The position numbers were made by a program, and so were the translations under genes. From positions 1-39,007 of the forward strand of contig JBBBWG010000005.1 of assembly GCA_037176905.1 (NCBI GenBank): DNA of 39,007 nucleotides, read 5' to 3'. This document shows, one piece after another, positions 1-19,639 of this stretch; position 1 is the first letter of the stretch; every line of letters starts with the position of its first letter. The notes beneath the pieces are model-generated. The model did no database searches and had not been told where the DNA came from. It worked only from the letters and a program-made list of their open reading frames with translations. This DNA comes from Azolla pinnata. Lineage: Eukaryota; Streptophyta; Polypodiopsida; Salviniales; Salviniaceae.

Positions 1-25
1 TTCTTCTTCTTCTTCTTCTTCTTCT
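1..25 (+). repeat. (TTC)n microsatellite in CAPE leader
   Basis: About eight TTC units open the window and run into the presumed 5' leader of the CAPE gene. Pyrimidine-rich tracts are common near plant transcription starts, so this may lie at or just upstream of the start site. The window begins inside it, so its full length and the promoter are not visible. Confidence 0.85.
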
Positions 26-27
26 CT

Positions 28-172
28 GGGCTCGGCTATGGCGCTTCTCTTTCAGCGGTTGATTTCCTCTTCCCAACCGCCCACCAGAGGCCAGACATAT
101 CTCCACCTGCCGCCTGCATCGAACCGCCCCTCTTCCGGCCCTTCCCCCCTGTAGCCGCCATAGCCGAGGCCC
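28..172 (+). promoter_or_regulatory. Imperfect inverted repeat in CAPE leader, possible RNA hairpin
   Basis: The arm at 28-43 (gggctcggctatggcg) is complementary to 156-172 (cgccatagccgaggccc), with one bulged G. The left arm contains the first ATG of the leader (38-40) and the right arm lies 35 bases before the main start at 207. If both arms are in the mRNA they could form a 16-bp stem with a ~112-nt loop that hides the upstream AUG. The pairing is seen; the regulatory role is inference. Confidence 0.5.
38..154 (+). CDS. Upstream ORF (38 codons) in CAPE leader
   Basis: This ORF runs from ATG at 38 to TAG at 152-154 and encodes a 38-residue peptide starting MALLFQRLIS. It is out of frame with the main CAPE start at 207 and ends 52 bases before it. 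The peptide is rich in Ser, Pro and Arg, with no recognisable domain. If transcription starts upstream of it, it would be expected to lower translation of CAPE or make it conditional. It could also be a chance ORF, or lie upstream of the true transcription start. Confidence 0.4.
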   Translation: MALLFQRLISSSQPPTRGQTYLHLPPASNRPSSGPSPL

Positions 173-206
173 AGGCAGATCGCAGTGAGGATTTGGGCGA
201 ATTTTG

Positions 207-9510
<9,304 letters not shown>

Positions 9511-9670
9511 CAAGCAAAAATCTTTCCGGAGTCGTCTTTCTTTTTTTGGAGGGATGAAAAATTGACAGGATTTATGTACATTTCCTGTAAAAGGTTGGTA
9601 TGTGCACAGAGAATTTGCAAACAAAACACACAGATCGACGGAGTTCCTTGGAAATTCTCCAACAATGTGG

Positions 9671-10676
9671 CCATGGATTCTTTTTTTGTGCTCTCTCGGA
9701 AGTTCAGAATCTTGTAAAATTAGGTTTTTTGTGGTTATTGCTGTAAAACTGACCCCAGATTACGCCGATTCGATTCTGATGGGTCTTTGAACTATCTTTA
9801 CCCACTGTAAATTGATGAAATCATCAAGTCAAGAGTAGTCATGCAAATAATCTCACTCAATGATATTGTGATTTGGGCACACATTGAATACTCTCATATA
9901 ATCAATTTCATAATTCCATTAAAGGATTCTTGAAGCATGGCTCCTCGATGAGAAATTTGGAAAGCATGACAATTCGTTAACGGATTATCCCAACGAGATA
10001 CGGAATAAATAAACACGACGGATCTCTTTCTGTGCTCTAGTTTTACTTTCAAATTTGTATAGTTAGCTCTTTGTGGCTATTTGCTGTAAAACTGACTCCA
10101 AATTAAGCCAATTCAATTCTGGTGGGTGTTTGAACCATGTTTGCCCACTCCGACAAAACAAATCGATGAAATCATAAATCAAATAGTCATGAAACATAAT
10201 ATCTCTTCAATGATTTGTGATTTGGAGGTAGCACTCGTACATAATTCCATATAAAGATTGTTGGAAGCAATGGCCGCTTGATGAGAAATTTGAAACTGTT
10301 AAAAAGCTTTTATGGATACAAATAATCCATGGATTCTTTCTGTGATGTCAAGAGAGTAAGACGAGCTTTCCTTTCAAGATTGTAAAATTAGCTTTTCGTG
10401 GTTATTACTGTAAACCTAGCTCCAAACTACACCAATTTGATTCTCATGGGTCTTTGAACTATTTTTGGTCACCATGGGAAATAAATTGATGAAATCATAG
10501 GTCAAATAGTCATGAAACATAATATCACTCAATGATCATGTGATTTGGAGGTAGCGCTCATTGATCCTTTTGTATAATCAATCTCATATTTCCATAGAAA
10601 GATTCTTGAAACTTGGCTGCTCGATGAGAAATTTGAAACACTGCTTAAAAGTTTAGGAATGCAAATAATCCAAGAA
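9671..10676 (+). repeat. Three tandem ~335 bp copies of the CAPE 3' flank
   Basis: Copies begin near 9671, 10016 and 10326. Landmarks recur in the same order in each: a Ctttctgtg-like start, ttgtaaaattag, ggttattgctgtaaaact, tgatgaaatcat, agtcatg, tgtgatttgg and gatgagaaattt. The first copy begins about 160 bp after the CAPE stop codon, probably in its 3' UTR, so the unit includes the likely polyadenylation region. The copies differ by many substitutions and small indels. No coding potential is seen. Confidence 0.75.
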
Positions 10677-11036
10677 GTTTGCATGATACCAATGGTATTG
10701 TATAGCACAATGATAAAAAAAGCAACATTTACCTCGAGAGGTTATCCAATAGGTTTTTGAGCTACGATGATTGCTCAGTGCGCATTCAAAGTTCTATCCT
10801 CTTGACTATGCTTCTTTTATTTCTTGTATAAACTGTCGATGATGCACTGTATCTCATGGCGTTTAGAATGGTCGTATCATTATTTGATCATACTTGATCC
10901 GTTGTATTAGTAGTGTGGAATTTTGCATCTCGAATTCCCGTTAGTGCAATCATAAAAATAGTATCGATTGACCTCTGTATCGGCATCTTTACATTTCCAT
11001 TACTCGTGACCCACGTTCTGAAAGGCCTAGAGCACA
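10677..11036. other. Intergenic, no gene seen
   Basis: AT-rich spacer after the triplicated CAPE 3' flank. No ORF with family resemblance, RNA gene or clear repeat is seen. Confidence 0.5.
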
Positions 11037-11180
11037 GCCAGAGCATTGCCATAGTTGACACTTCAACAGAGTATCATGATGCTCTAAGATCGGTGCAATG
11101 CCATAGTTTGCTCTCATGTTTGCGAAGTGCATCTTGGCGTCATCAAATAGCCGCATCTCGGGCGTGGAACACTCGGAGCA
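11037..11180 (-). pseudogene. PPR protein gene fragment
   Basis: On the minus strand about 48 codons read like the end of a plant PPR protein of the E/DYW class. The run LFDDAKMHFANMRANYGI, followed by PILEHHDTLL, resembles the usual 'deAk.yF..M..dYGI.Pt.EHya.mvdLlGR.G'. Flanking sequence in this frame shows no further PPR repeats. It is a short relic; origin and age cannot be told. Confidence 0.6.
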
Positions 11181-11639
11181 CATCATGCGCTTAATCAAGG
11201 ACACCGCATTCAGCATATTCAATCGGTAAATACGCACAGTGGTAAAACTGTCCATGTTCAATTGTCGGAACCATTTAAACCACGGTTCGGTTGAGGGTTT
11301 TGTTTTTACCCAATCGATTCGGCTTAGTTCGAAGCTTTTAAGCAATCGTTTTAGTTTGGCTCATCCTTTGTCAGCCGAGTTTCAAAGTGTGGAGAAACTG
11401 AACTGAACCGAAACTTGAACTGCCGGCGAATCGAATCAATGGATTTGCACGAAGGGACTTTGAAGGCTTCTGTCACGATGGACGGAAAGAACAGATGGTG
11501 TGCTACGCAAAGAAATCGTCTGCAAATATCTGAAAGCTGGAATCGATCTGATAATGCCAAGTATCCTCCTAGGCCATATCTAGCAGGCTCTCTCTCTCTC
11601 TCTTCTCCAAAAACTATCTACAAAGCTTAAATAGCTTCT
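11181..11639. other. Intergenic, no gene seen
   Basis: Several overlapping ORFs of 65-75 codons exist on both strands, but none resembles a known family. The segment ends in a short (CT)n run at about 11590-11605, which leads into the CTT-rich tract. Confidence 0.45.
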
Positions 11640-11919
11640 TCTTCTTCATACAAGGTTCTTCATACAAAGCTTAAATCTCTTCTTCTTCTTCTTCATACAA
11701 AGCTTAAATCCCTCCCTCCTGCTTCTTCTTCTTCTTCTTCTTCTTACAAACTTAAATTTCTACTTCTTACAAACTTAGATTTCTTCTTCTTCTTCTTCTT
11801 ACAAACTTCAATTTCACAAACTTAGATTTCTTCTTCTTCTTTTTCTTCTTCTTCTTCTTCTTCATACAAACTTAAATTTCTACTTCTTACAAACTTAGAT
11901 TTCTTCTTCTTCTTCTTCT
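11640..11919 (+). repeat. CTT-rich minisatellite up to an assembly gap
   Basis: (CTT)n runs alternate with spacers of the form tacaaacttaaattt or tacaaacttagattt, giving a degenerate compound repeat. The block around 11759-11793 recurs almost unchanged at 11879-11919, where the sequence breaks into Ns. The tract is pure polypyrimidine for long stretches, and the assembly probably failed here because of it. Confidence 0.85.
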
Positions 11920-12019
11920 NNNNNNNNNNNNNNNNNNNNNNNNNNNNNNNNNNNNNNNNNNNNNNNNNNNNNNNNNNNNNNNNNNNNNNNNNNNNNNNNN
12001 NNNNNNNNNNNNNNNNNNN
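11920..12019. other. Assembly gap (100 N)
   Basis: Exactly 100 Ns, a usual placeholder for a gap of unknown size. The left flank is (CTT)n and the right flank is a different GC-rich repeat, so real sequence is missing. Confidence 0.98.
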
Positions 12020-12140
12020 CGCAAGCATCGCGCACATGCATATGCGTTCATGTGCGCAAGCATCGCGCACATGCACATGCATTCATGTGCGCGAGCATCA
12101 CCCACATGCATGCGTTCATGTGCGCGAGCATCACATGCAT
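12020..12140 (+). repeat. GC-rich ~37 bp tandem repeat with palindromic units
   Basis: About three copies of a unit built from gcgcaagcatcgcgcacatg and catatgcgttcatgt. CATGTGCGC and its complement GCGCACATG alternate, so neighbouring units can pair as hairpins. The array begins inside the gap, so its size is unknown. Confidence 0.75.
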
Positions 12141-12205
12141 ATTTGAATGCGCATGTATGTACATACGCATGTGCTTCCATCTATTTGGGGGGTGGGGGAC
12201 ATACA

Positions 12206-12358
12206 TCACCATGCACCGTCGTCACCATCATCACCATCATTATCATCACCATCATCACCATCATCACCATCGTCTTCATCATCACCATCACCATCATCAT
12301 CATCATCGTCATCATCGTCGTCATCATCATCATCATCATCATCATCATCGTCATTGTC

Positions 12359-12389
<31 letters not shown>

Positions 12390-12592
12390 CAATCATCACC
12401 ATCATCATCATCGTCTTCATCACCACCACCACCACCACCACCACCATCATCACCACCATCACCACCATCACCACCATCACCATCGTCTTCATCATCATCA
12501 TCATCATCATCATCGTCTTCATCACCACCATCATCACCACCATCACCGCCATCAACATCATCATCAACTTCATCATCATCATCATCATCATG
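12206..12592 (+). repeat. Long (CAT)/(CAC) compound microsatellite
   Basis: About 390 bp of CAT triplets interrupted by CAC, CGT and CTT triplets. A 21-36 bp higher-order pattern (repeated cgtcttcatcatc) recurs several times. All frames stay open and would give poly-His, poly-Ile/Thr or poly-Ser/Pro, or Asp- or Met-rich peptides on the other strand. These are composition artefacts, not genes. Confidence 0.95.
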
Positions 12593-13350
12593 CATATACC
12601 ATGCTCACAGACATGCATACAAGCTTTCATGCATTCGCTTGGTTTCCTACATACGCATCATGCATTGCATTGCATTTTTCCTTCCTTTTCACTGCTCACA
12701 TTAATTCCCTGCATGCCCTTGTATGAATCGGTCAAGCTGTGCTCTTTTGGAAATGGAAGTCTATGGATGGGTCCTGCTCCAGAAATATGATTCATGTGAT
12801 CGTGTACATTATCCATGCGGCATAGTCCTCAACAAGAAAACAAAACAGCTTGCACATGCATGTATACACACGATCGCACATGATCATGCACGCTTATGCA
12901 CATACATTACATCTATGCATATTTTACCTGCAAACAAATGTCGATGCAAAAAACAGTTGTGTGCATTCATGCGCACACTTTACATGCACATTATGTATGT
13001 GTGCACATGCATGCTCGCACGTGGCTACGTGCATATCCGTTACATACAAATTACATGTTAATACAAAAAAGAATACCTTCATGTGCATGCACACTCATAT
13101 GCACTTTCATGCACTTGCACACATGTCGCATTCACAAAAATTAATACACTTTCAAGCAATTCATTGTTTTCCTTTTTTTTTTTTTGCTTTTGGTGATGGT
13201 GCATTGAACTCGAGGGGTGCCAGAAGTAAGAGAGAAAGAAAGTAAGAGGGCTGTAGATTGAGAATGGCAGATATAGGAGAGCAAGAGAGGAATGAAAAGA
13301 TAAGGAAAATTGATCTAGGGACATCAAAAGATCAGGGATGACTGACTTCT
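12593..13350. other. Intergenic, CATGCA/TGCACA-rich sequence
   Basis: No supported gene. From about 12600 to 13120 the sequence is dense in alternating purine-pyrimidine words such as CATGCA, GCACAT and ACATAC, like the repeat beside the gap. It is probably a decayed extension of that array. A poly-T run lies at 13172-13184. Confidence 0.55.
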
Positions 13351-15005
13351 TTGGGATCACCAAAACATATACCGTCGCCTCCCCTCAGTGATCTAAATAC
13401 AGAGACATTTGAATGCAAATTTCCATTGATTAATATTAGGAGCATGAGTCAAACTGTAGGAAAATTTTCAGACTCTATATTGATGGACTCGGATGCTTTG
13501 TATAAGTTTATAGAGTATATATTTTTGTCAATAGAAGAAAATAAAGGTACATTTTTGTCTATAGCTATGGAGCTGAAACGCCCGATGAGATGGCTGTAAC
13601 GCCTCTGCACCTTGTCTTTTTTACTTCTTTGGGCAAATTATCTAGAGCTTTTTGGATTTATGATCAAAAGAAGAAATTAAAGAATCAGGATCTAAGAAAA
13701 GAAATAATGGATGACCAAAAAGGGGCAGAAACAAAGGAATTAGAAGACGAAGTTAGTCCCATTCACCTTGCAATAAGTGATATTTTAAATCCTACAACGT
13801 ATACTGACCAAGATTCCCCTAGCAGTGAATCTTGGGCTGAAGATGTGATACTTAATAATGAAGTAAAGAGTGGTGAAAGAATCCCAGATATTGTAGTCAA
13901 ACGATATTGCGAAACATTTTTGAGGGAAAATGGAGTTGACCCTAGGAAACAAGCAACAGTATGGCAGGCTTTTTTTAAAAGAAAATTGAGGACCATTTCA
14001 ATAATCGAGTTAAAGGATGATTCGGTTAGTGTATATTTTAGTTCTCTCTTATTTTTTTATTACGATTAATCTTAAATTTTGTGATTGTACTAATTCTCTA
14101 ATATAAATTGCAGGTCTTTCCTTATGGTTTCCAACATGCATTGTGTCAATGTGCTTCACGTGCCGTCCATGAAGCTACAAAAAATATGGCTATGCATAAA
14201 GATAAAGTAATTTATCTTTTAGTATGTTCAGACCAAAGGTAGGGTTTTGGCACATTAAAAATAACAGGTATGGAGAAAGAGGATAGAGAGGAACATGAGC
14301 TTCCGGTGGGAGAAATGTTTATTTGTCATAGGGTAAGTGTTATTTCTAGGTCTTACTTAATTTTTATTTTTGTTGTTTACTTATACTTATGGTTACACTT
14401 GTAATAGATATTTCATCGTTCATTCTCTTATAAACGTTTAACAGAAGATGATTGTTTATTAATACAATCTCTTCTTAGATTGATGCTTGGAGAGAAAGTT
14501 TTACAGGTAAATACAAGTTTAATATTTGTTTATTATCTTGATTATTTAAAATAAATGGAGAGGATTCATGCGATCTAATAGAGTAAAGATATATTTTGCA
14601 GATCAATACAAATGATGCACGTGAAGTGATTCAAATTTGTGAAGAAGAGAAGACTAGAATATTAAGCTCAATTCATGCTTCAGATATACAATCACGGTTG
14701 CAAACATGGAGTAATATGGGTTCGAAGCAAGGTAATGTGTGTACTACGAAATATAAAGCCAAAGTGTTTTATTTGTTGTGCATTGTTATTAGCATAACGA
14801 TAAGTGGCTTACGCTAATTTGAGCTGATTTATATATTTTACCTATTTCTTTTTAGAATCCTATTTAACAGATCTTTTGTTTTACATCATGATACTATTAA
14901 TCTTGGGGACAAGAAATTTTGAGTTTTGGTTTCCTATTTTAGCTTCACTTGGTTATCAATGACAAGCTCCTCACTGATGTCTTTTTTTATTTAGGTGCTC
15001 ATTGA
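13351..15005 (+). pseudogene. Unrecognised multi-exon gene, broken by a frameshift and a stop; GAF-like end
   Basis: Segments 13351-~13560, ~13565-14024, 14114-14332, 14408-14506, 14602-14731 and 14995-15005 join at good GT-AG sites in phase, which marks a once-real gene. The frame shifts near 13560: the reading ending IEENKGTFLSI must change frame to continue as YGAETPDEMAVTPLHLVFF. A TAG at 14240-14242 interrupts the third exon between VCSDQR and GFGTLKITG, which otherwise read in one frame. TPLHLVFF and SPIHLAISDIL look faintly like ankyrin repeats. The last part (LLVCSDQR, GFGTLKIT, then LTEDDCLLIQSLLRLML) has the pattern of a GAF domain's end, but this is weak. I do not recognise the family. 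A sequencing error or missed introns could also explain the breaks. The 5' end is not located. Confidence 0.5.
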
Positions 15006-15819
15006 GGCATAGCAACAGAAGATGTTGCTTCAACAAGTGACGAATTTGACATATGAGTAGATTAACTCTTTGCCACCAGAACAAAGACAGCAGGTTCTCC
15101 AACTGTAACAAGCTTTCCCTTTCATAGTGCATTGTGGGATTGTAGGTTGTGCTTGAAGAATGCCTTGATCCAAGGATATGGAGTTGGGTATCTTAAAAGA
15201 CAAGAAATTGTTTATAATCGAAACTTGTTTCATCTTAGCATTCAGAGTGTTGAACACAAATTTACACATAGTGTGAAGCAGTTTACCATCTTGTACATTT
15301 AGTCTGATTATTGACTATTTCTTCTTGTTTCTTCATTTGAATGTTCAAGATACTGGTCAGTAATCTGTTTGACTGCTTCTGAATTGGACTTTTGTTCTAA
15401 GTTCTTCATTCGAATGCAATGCTAAAAATTTGTTTTCAAGATATTAGACAGACCAAGTGATTCTTTTTCACATGTTTGAGGAGTTGTGCATAAAATTGCA
15501 TCATGCACAACGCCATTAATCTTTGGTCCGTTGTTAAAAAGCAGCAAAAAAAAAGGGCACTTAGCATCATCATCATCAGTAGCATACTGATTCTACACAC
15601 ACTTGTAAAAAAGATAGTTTGCTGAGAGAAGGGAAGAAACAGGTTATGAAGAAAATCTTTGTCAAGAGACAGGGACATGAGCATTTCAAGCAATGCAAAA
15701 AATGGACACTTCCTACAATGCATAGATGTATATATCTAAATGGCCTCAGAAGATGCCATGAACTTAGGGGGTATTTAATTTAGCTCAGCACTTCTTTTTA
15801 TGCAATGGGGATGGCTTCC
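15006..15819. other. Intergenic, no gene seen
   Basis: AT-rich sequence with only short ORFs on the minus strand. No family resemblance, RNA gene or repeated structure was noticed apart from a (CAT)4 run near 15568. Confidence 0.5.
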
Positions 15820-16168
15820 TAAGCTTTATTTCAAAGCATTGACCCAGATATACCTACCAGGCTACTAGTAATCTTCCTGAGCTTCTTCATTTCATAGCAC
15901 TGAATCCAAAACAATGACAGGTATATTCGTCATATACGAGCATTTCAGTGAGCTTTTCTTGAACATCATCCATAAAAACACTGCATCCAAAGCATTGACA
16001 GATATAATCGTCATATAAGAGCACTTCAGTAAGCTTTTCCTGAACTTCAAAACACTGACCAAAGATTTATACATATAGGATCAATTTAGCAAACTTCGTT
16101 CCTATAATGGGCCATGGTCATTGAAAAGACTTAACACACATCCAGAAGACTTAACACACATCCAGAAG
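15820..16168 (+). repeat. ~79 bp duplicated unit and a 20-bp tandem duplication
   Basis: The segment starting at about 15898 (cactgaatccaaaacaatga...) recurs at about 15977 with ~85% identity, sharing tcgtcatata and gagcttttc-like words. A more decayed third copy may lie just before, at 15820-15890. At 16129-16168 a 20-bp unit (gacttaacacacatccagaa) is duplicated head to tail, directly before the 187-bp array. Confidence 0.6.
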
Positions 16169-18580
16169 CTAACAAAGCAAGGTATCATATAGTAGTAAAA
16201 ATTTGAAAATTTGAAACTATGGGCGAGAGATACGAATTTAAAAAAAAAAGGTGTGTCATAGATGAGGTAGGGTAAGATAAGAGTAAGTGCTTGTATCAAA
16301 AAGCTCATAGTGGATTAATATGGTATCGAATTTGAGAGTTTATACACCTCAATCGAAGCTAACGAAACACACTATCATATGACAACAAAAATTTGAAATT
16401 TTGAGACTGTGGACTAAAGATATGAAGGCAAAGTAAAGGTGTGTTATATATGAGGAAGGGGAAGACAAGAGCGACTGCCTGCATAAAAAAGTTAATAACG
16501 TCCTCGTATGATATCTGATTTTAGAGTTTGAACGCTTGAATCAAAACTAACGAAGCCACGCTATTATATGGCAACAAAAATTTTAAATTTTGAAACAATG
16601 GGCGAGAGATACGATAAAAAAAGTAAAGGTGTCATAGATTAAGAAGGGGAAAACAAGAGCGACTGTTTACATAAAAAAACTCATAGCCTCCTTGTATGGT
16701 ATCGGATCTTAGAGTTTAGAACTTGAATCGAAGCTAATGAACCAAGCTACCATATGACAACAAAATTTTCAAAATTTAATATTATGGACGAGAGTACAAA
16801 GGCAAAAGTAAAGGTATGTGACAAATGAGGGCAGGGAAGACAAAAGCGAGTACCTGCATCAAAAAGCTTATATTGTCCTTGTATGACATCAGATTTTAGA
16901 GTTTAGACACTTAAATCGAAGCTAACGAAACACTCTATTATATGACAGAAAAAATTTGAAAATTTGGAAACTATGGACGAAAGATATGAAAGTAAAAAGT
17001 AAAGTTGTGCCACAGATGAGGAAGGGGAAGACAAGAGCGACTAGCTACATAAAAAAGCTTATATCGTCCTTATATGATATCAAATTTTAGAGTTCAAACA
17101 CTTGAATCAAAGCTAATGAATCACACTATTATATGGTAGAAAAATTTTGAAAATTTGAAACTATGGACGAGAGATATTGAAAGAAAAGTAAAGGTGTGTC
17201 AGAGGTGAGGAAGGGTAACACGAGAGCAATTGCCTGTATCAAAAGCTTATAATAGCCTTCTCGTATGGTATCGGATTTTAGAGTTAAGACACTTGAATTG
17301 AAACTAATTAAGCAAGCCATCATATGACAACAAAAACAACAAAATTTTGACATTTTGAAACTGTGGGCACGAGATACGAAGGAAAAAGGAAAGGTGTGTT
17401 ATGAATGAGCTGGAGGGAAAGACAAGAGCGACTAGTTACATTCAAAATCTTATACCGTCATTGTATGGTATATGATTTTAGAGTTCAGTCGCGTGAATCG
17501 AAGATAATAAAAAATGCTATTACATGGTAGAAAAAAAAAATTTAATTTTGAAACTTTAGATGAGAGATATGAAAGAAAACGTAAAGGTGGGTCAGAGATG
17601 AGGAATGAGAAGACTTGTATAAAAAAGCTCATAATAGCCTCCTCATATAGTATTTGATTTTAGAATTCTGACTCTTAAATCAAAGCTAATGAAGCAAACT
17701 AGCAGATGACAACAAAATGTTTAAATTTTTAAATTATGAACAAGAGATATGAAAGAAAAAATAAAGGTATGTCACAAATGAGGAAGGGAAAGACAAGAGT
17801 GACTAGCTGCATAAAAAAGCTAATACCATCCTTGTATGGTATCAGATTTTAGAGTTCAGACACTTGAATCCAAGCTAAGGAACACACTATTATATGACAA
17901 CAAAAATTTGAAAATTTGAAACTATAGACGAGAGATATGAAAGAAAAAGTAAAGGTGTGTAAGAGATGAGGAAGGGGAGGACAACAACGATTGCCTACAT
18001 CAAAAAAGTCAAAGCCTCATATGATATCAAATTTTAGTGTTTAGACACTTGAATCGAAGCTAACAAAGCGAAATTGGAAACTATGGCGAGAGATATGAAG
18101 GAAAAAGTAAAGGTGTGTCACAAATGAGGAAGGGGAAGATAAGAGCGATTAACTGCATCAAAAAGTTGATAGCCTCCTCGTATAGTATCAGATTTTAGAG
18201 TTTAGACACTTGAATCGAAGTCAACGAAGCACGCTACTATATGACAACAAAATTTTAAAAATTTGAAACTATAGAAGAGAGATATGAAAGAAAAAGTGAA
18301 GGTGTGTCAGAGATGAGGAAGAGAAAGACAAGATGGACTACATGCATCAAAAAGCTCACAACCTTCTCTTATGGTATTTGATTTTAGAGTTCAGACACTT
18401 GAATCGAAGCTAATGAAGTAGGCTATGATATGACAGGAAGATTTTGAAATTGTATGGGAGAGATATGACAAAAAAAGTAAAGGCATGTAACAAATGAGCA
18501 CGAAGAAGACAAGAGCGACTCCTTATATCAAAAAGCTTATATCGTATTCGTGTGGTATAAGATTTTAGAGTTTAGAACTT
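16163..18580 (+). repeat. Satellite-like array, ~13 monomers of ~187 bp
   Basis: The landmark aatcgaagctaacgaa and its variants occur near 16163, 16351, 16540, 16725, 16914, 17104, 17295, 17496, 17678, 17866, 18053, 18214 and 18401. Spacing is 161-201 bp, mostly 184-191. Each monomer also carries atgacaacaaaaatttga, gagagatatgaa, aaagtaaaggtgtgt, gatgaggaagggga, atcaaaaagc and ggattttagagtt in the same order. Monomers differ by roughly 10-25%, so the array is old. No ORF persists and no transposon ends are seen. The length is close to a nucleosomal repeat. Confidence 0.9.
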
Positions 18581-18589
18581 TGAAATATG

Positions 18590-19180
18590 CTTGCAAGGCC
18601 TTCTTTGAGTTACACATAAAGATAATGCTAAATCCTCTTCTTTCATACCTTTCAAGTAGAGCCTCGATGACGAGAAATCAGCCCTATGGGCATGCATGCC
18701 GATCATAATACCCCATGATGTTTGATTAGTGCTTTGCATTACATTAAACACAATCTATGCCTCTTTAAAATCTCCCACACTTAGTATACATGTTAAGAAC
18801 AATATTTTCGATTTCAGCAGCAAAGCAGAGACGATTTGAAATGATTTCACGATGCAACCATTTTCCTTGCCACAAGATATTGATGATGAAACCACATACA
18901 GTCAGGAGAGAAATAAAGACCACTTGATCTGCATTAGCACCCTCTCTTTGCATCTATTATAGAGCCAAAGGCCAAATACAAGATGCCCATGTTGAACATA
19001 CCCACACTTTCATTACACCTCACGAGACAACACCTCTAGAGGTTATATCTTCAAAGGCTCTCAAAATGCAGCCTCTAAATCTCCACATTTAACATAAATA
19101 TCAACGAGGCTACTGCTTGGTAAAATGCACATACTCTGATTCCACTCAAACGAATCTCATGATATATATTCAGACTTTCC
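18590..19180 (-). pseudogene. PPR (pentatricopeptide repeat) pseudogene
   Basis: Read on the minus strand, pieces follow in the right order for a P-L-S type PPR protein. They are SSSLVDIYVKCGDLEAA (about 19110-19060), then MQREGANADQVVFISLLTVC and GKWLHREIISN with NMYTKCGRF (18953-18765). After a frameshift comes IVFNVMQSTNQTSWGIMIG (about 18755-18690). In-frame stops and at least two frameshifts separate the pieces, including a Trp codon apparently turned into a stop. Living relatives act in organellar RNA editing or processing. This copy is dead and lies directly beside the 187-bp array. Confidence 0.8.
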
Positions 19181-19639
19181 TCTAAAGCATCATATCTCCT
19201 GATCTGTATGCTTTTGAGATGCATGAATATGTAGTCCTATTTGCTTCCATCTTCTTCATCAACATGGTTTCAAAACACTAGAAAAAGAGAGGAGTGATTA
19301 GTTCATTCAGGGTAAAAAAAACATTGCAATGAGGGCATTCTGAGATTGTGTTTTTTTGGAAATGTCTTCAAAAGTCTTCACCAATGCTCTCACATTTCAT
19401 TCCCCAAGACATGTTGATTCGATTGTTACAAATACCGATCGGATGACTCCTTACAATTTAACCATAAAGATATTGTTTTTTTGTACTTGTGTCCTTAATC
19501 ACACCTAGGTGATAATTGTAGTCCAATGGACTTTGTTTCTTATAACTAATGATAAAATATTTTTGAAAAAAAGAAAAAAGATCCTTTTTAATCATAGTTA
19601 AACAATTCAATCCGTTTGTTAGGGATTATTGTATTCCAT
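19181..19639. other. Intergenic, no gene seen
   Basis: AT-rich spacer. It may contain further decayed PPR sequence at its left end, but nothing could be aligned by eye. Confidence 0.4.

Noticed and set aside
12050-12790. Long ORFs in several frames (up to ~246 codons) with poly-His, poly-Ile/Thr, poly-Ser/Pro, poly-Asp or poly-Met
   Set aside because: They are translations of the CAT/CAC microsatellite, where no frame contains stops. There is no start context, splice structure or family resemblance.
14239-14267. A 29-bp intron that would skip the TAG in the unknown gene
   Set aside because: It is too short for a plant intron and breaks the frame. Straight read-through with a single stop is in phase on both sides.
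16163-18580. LTR retrotransposon or DNA transposon as the source of the array
   Set aside because: No gag/pol-like coding, terminal repeats with TG...CA ends, inverted ends or target-site duplication was seen.
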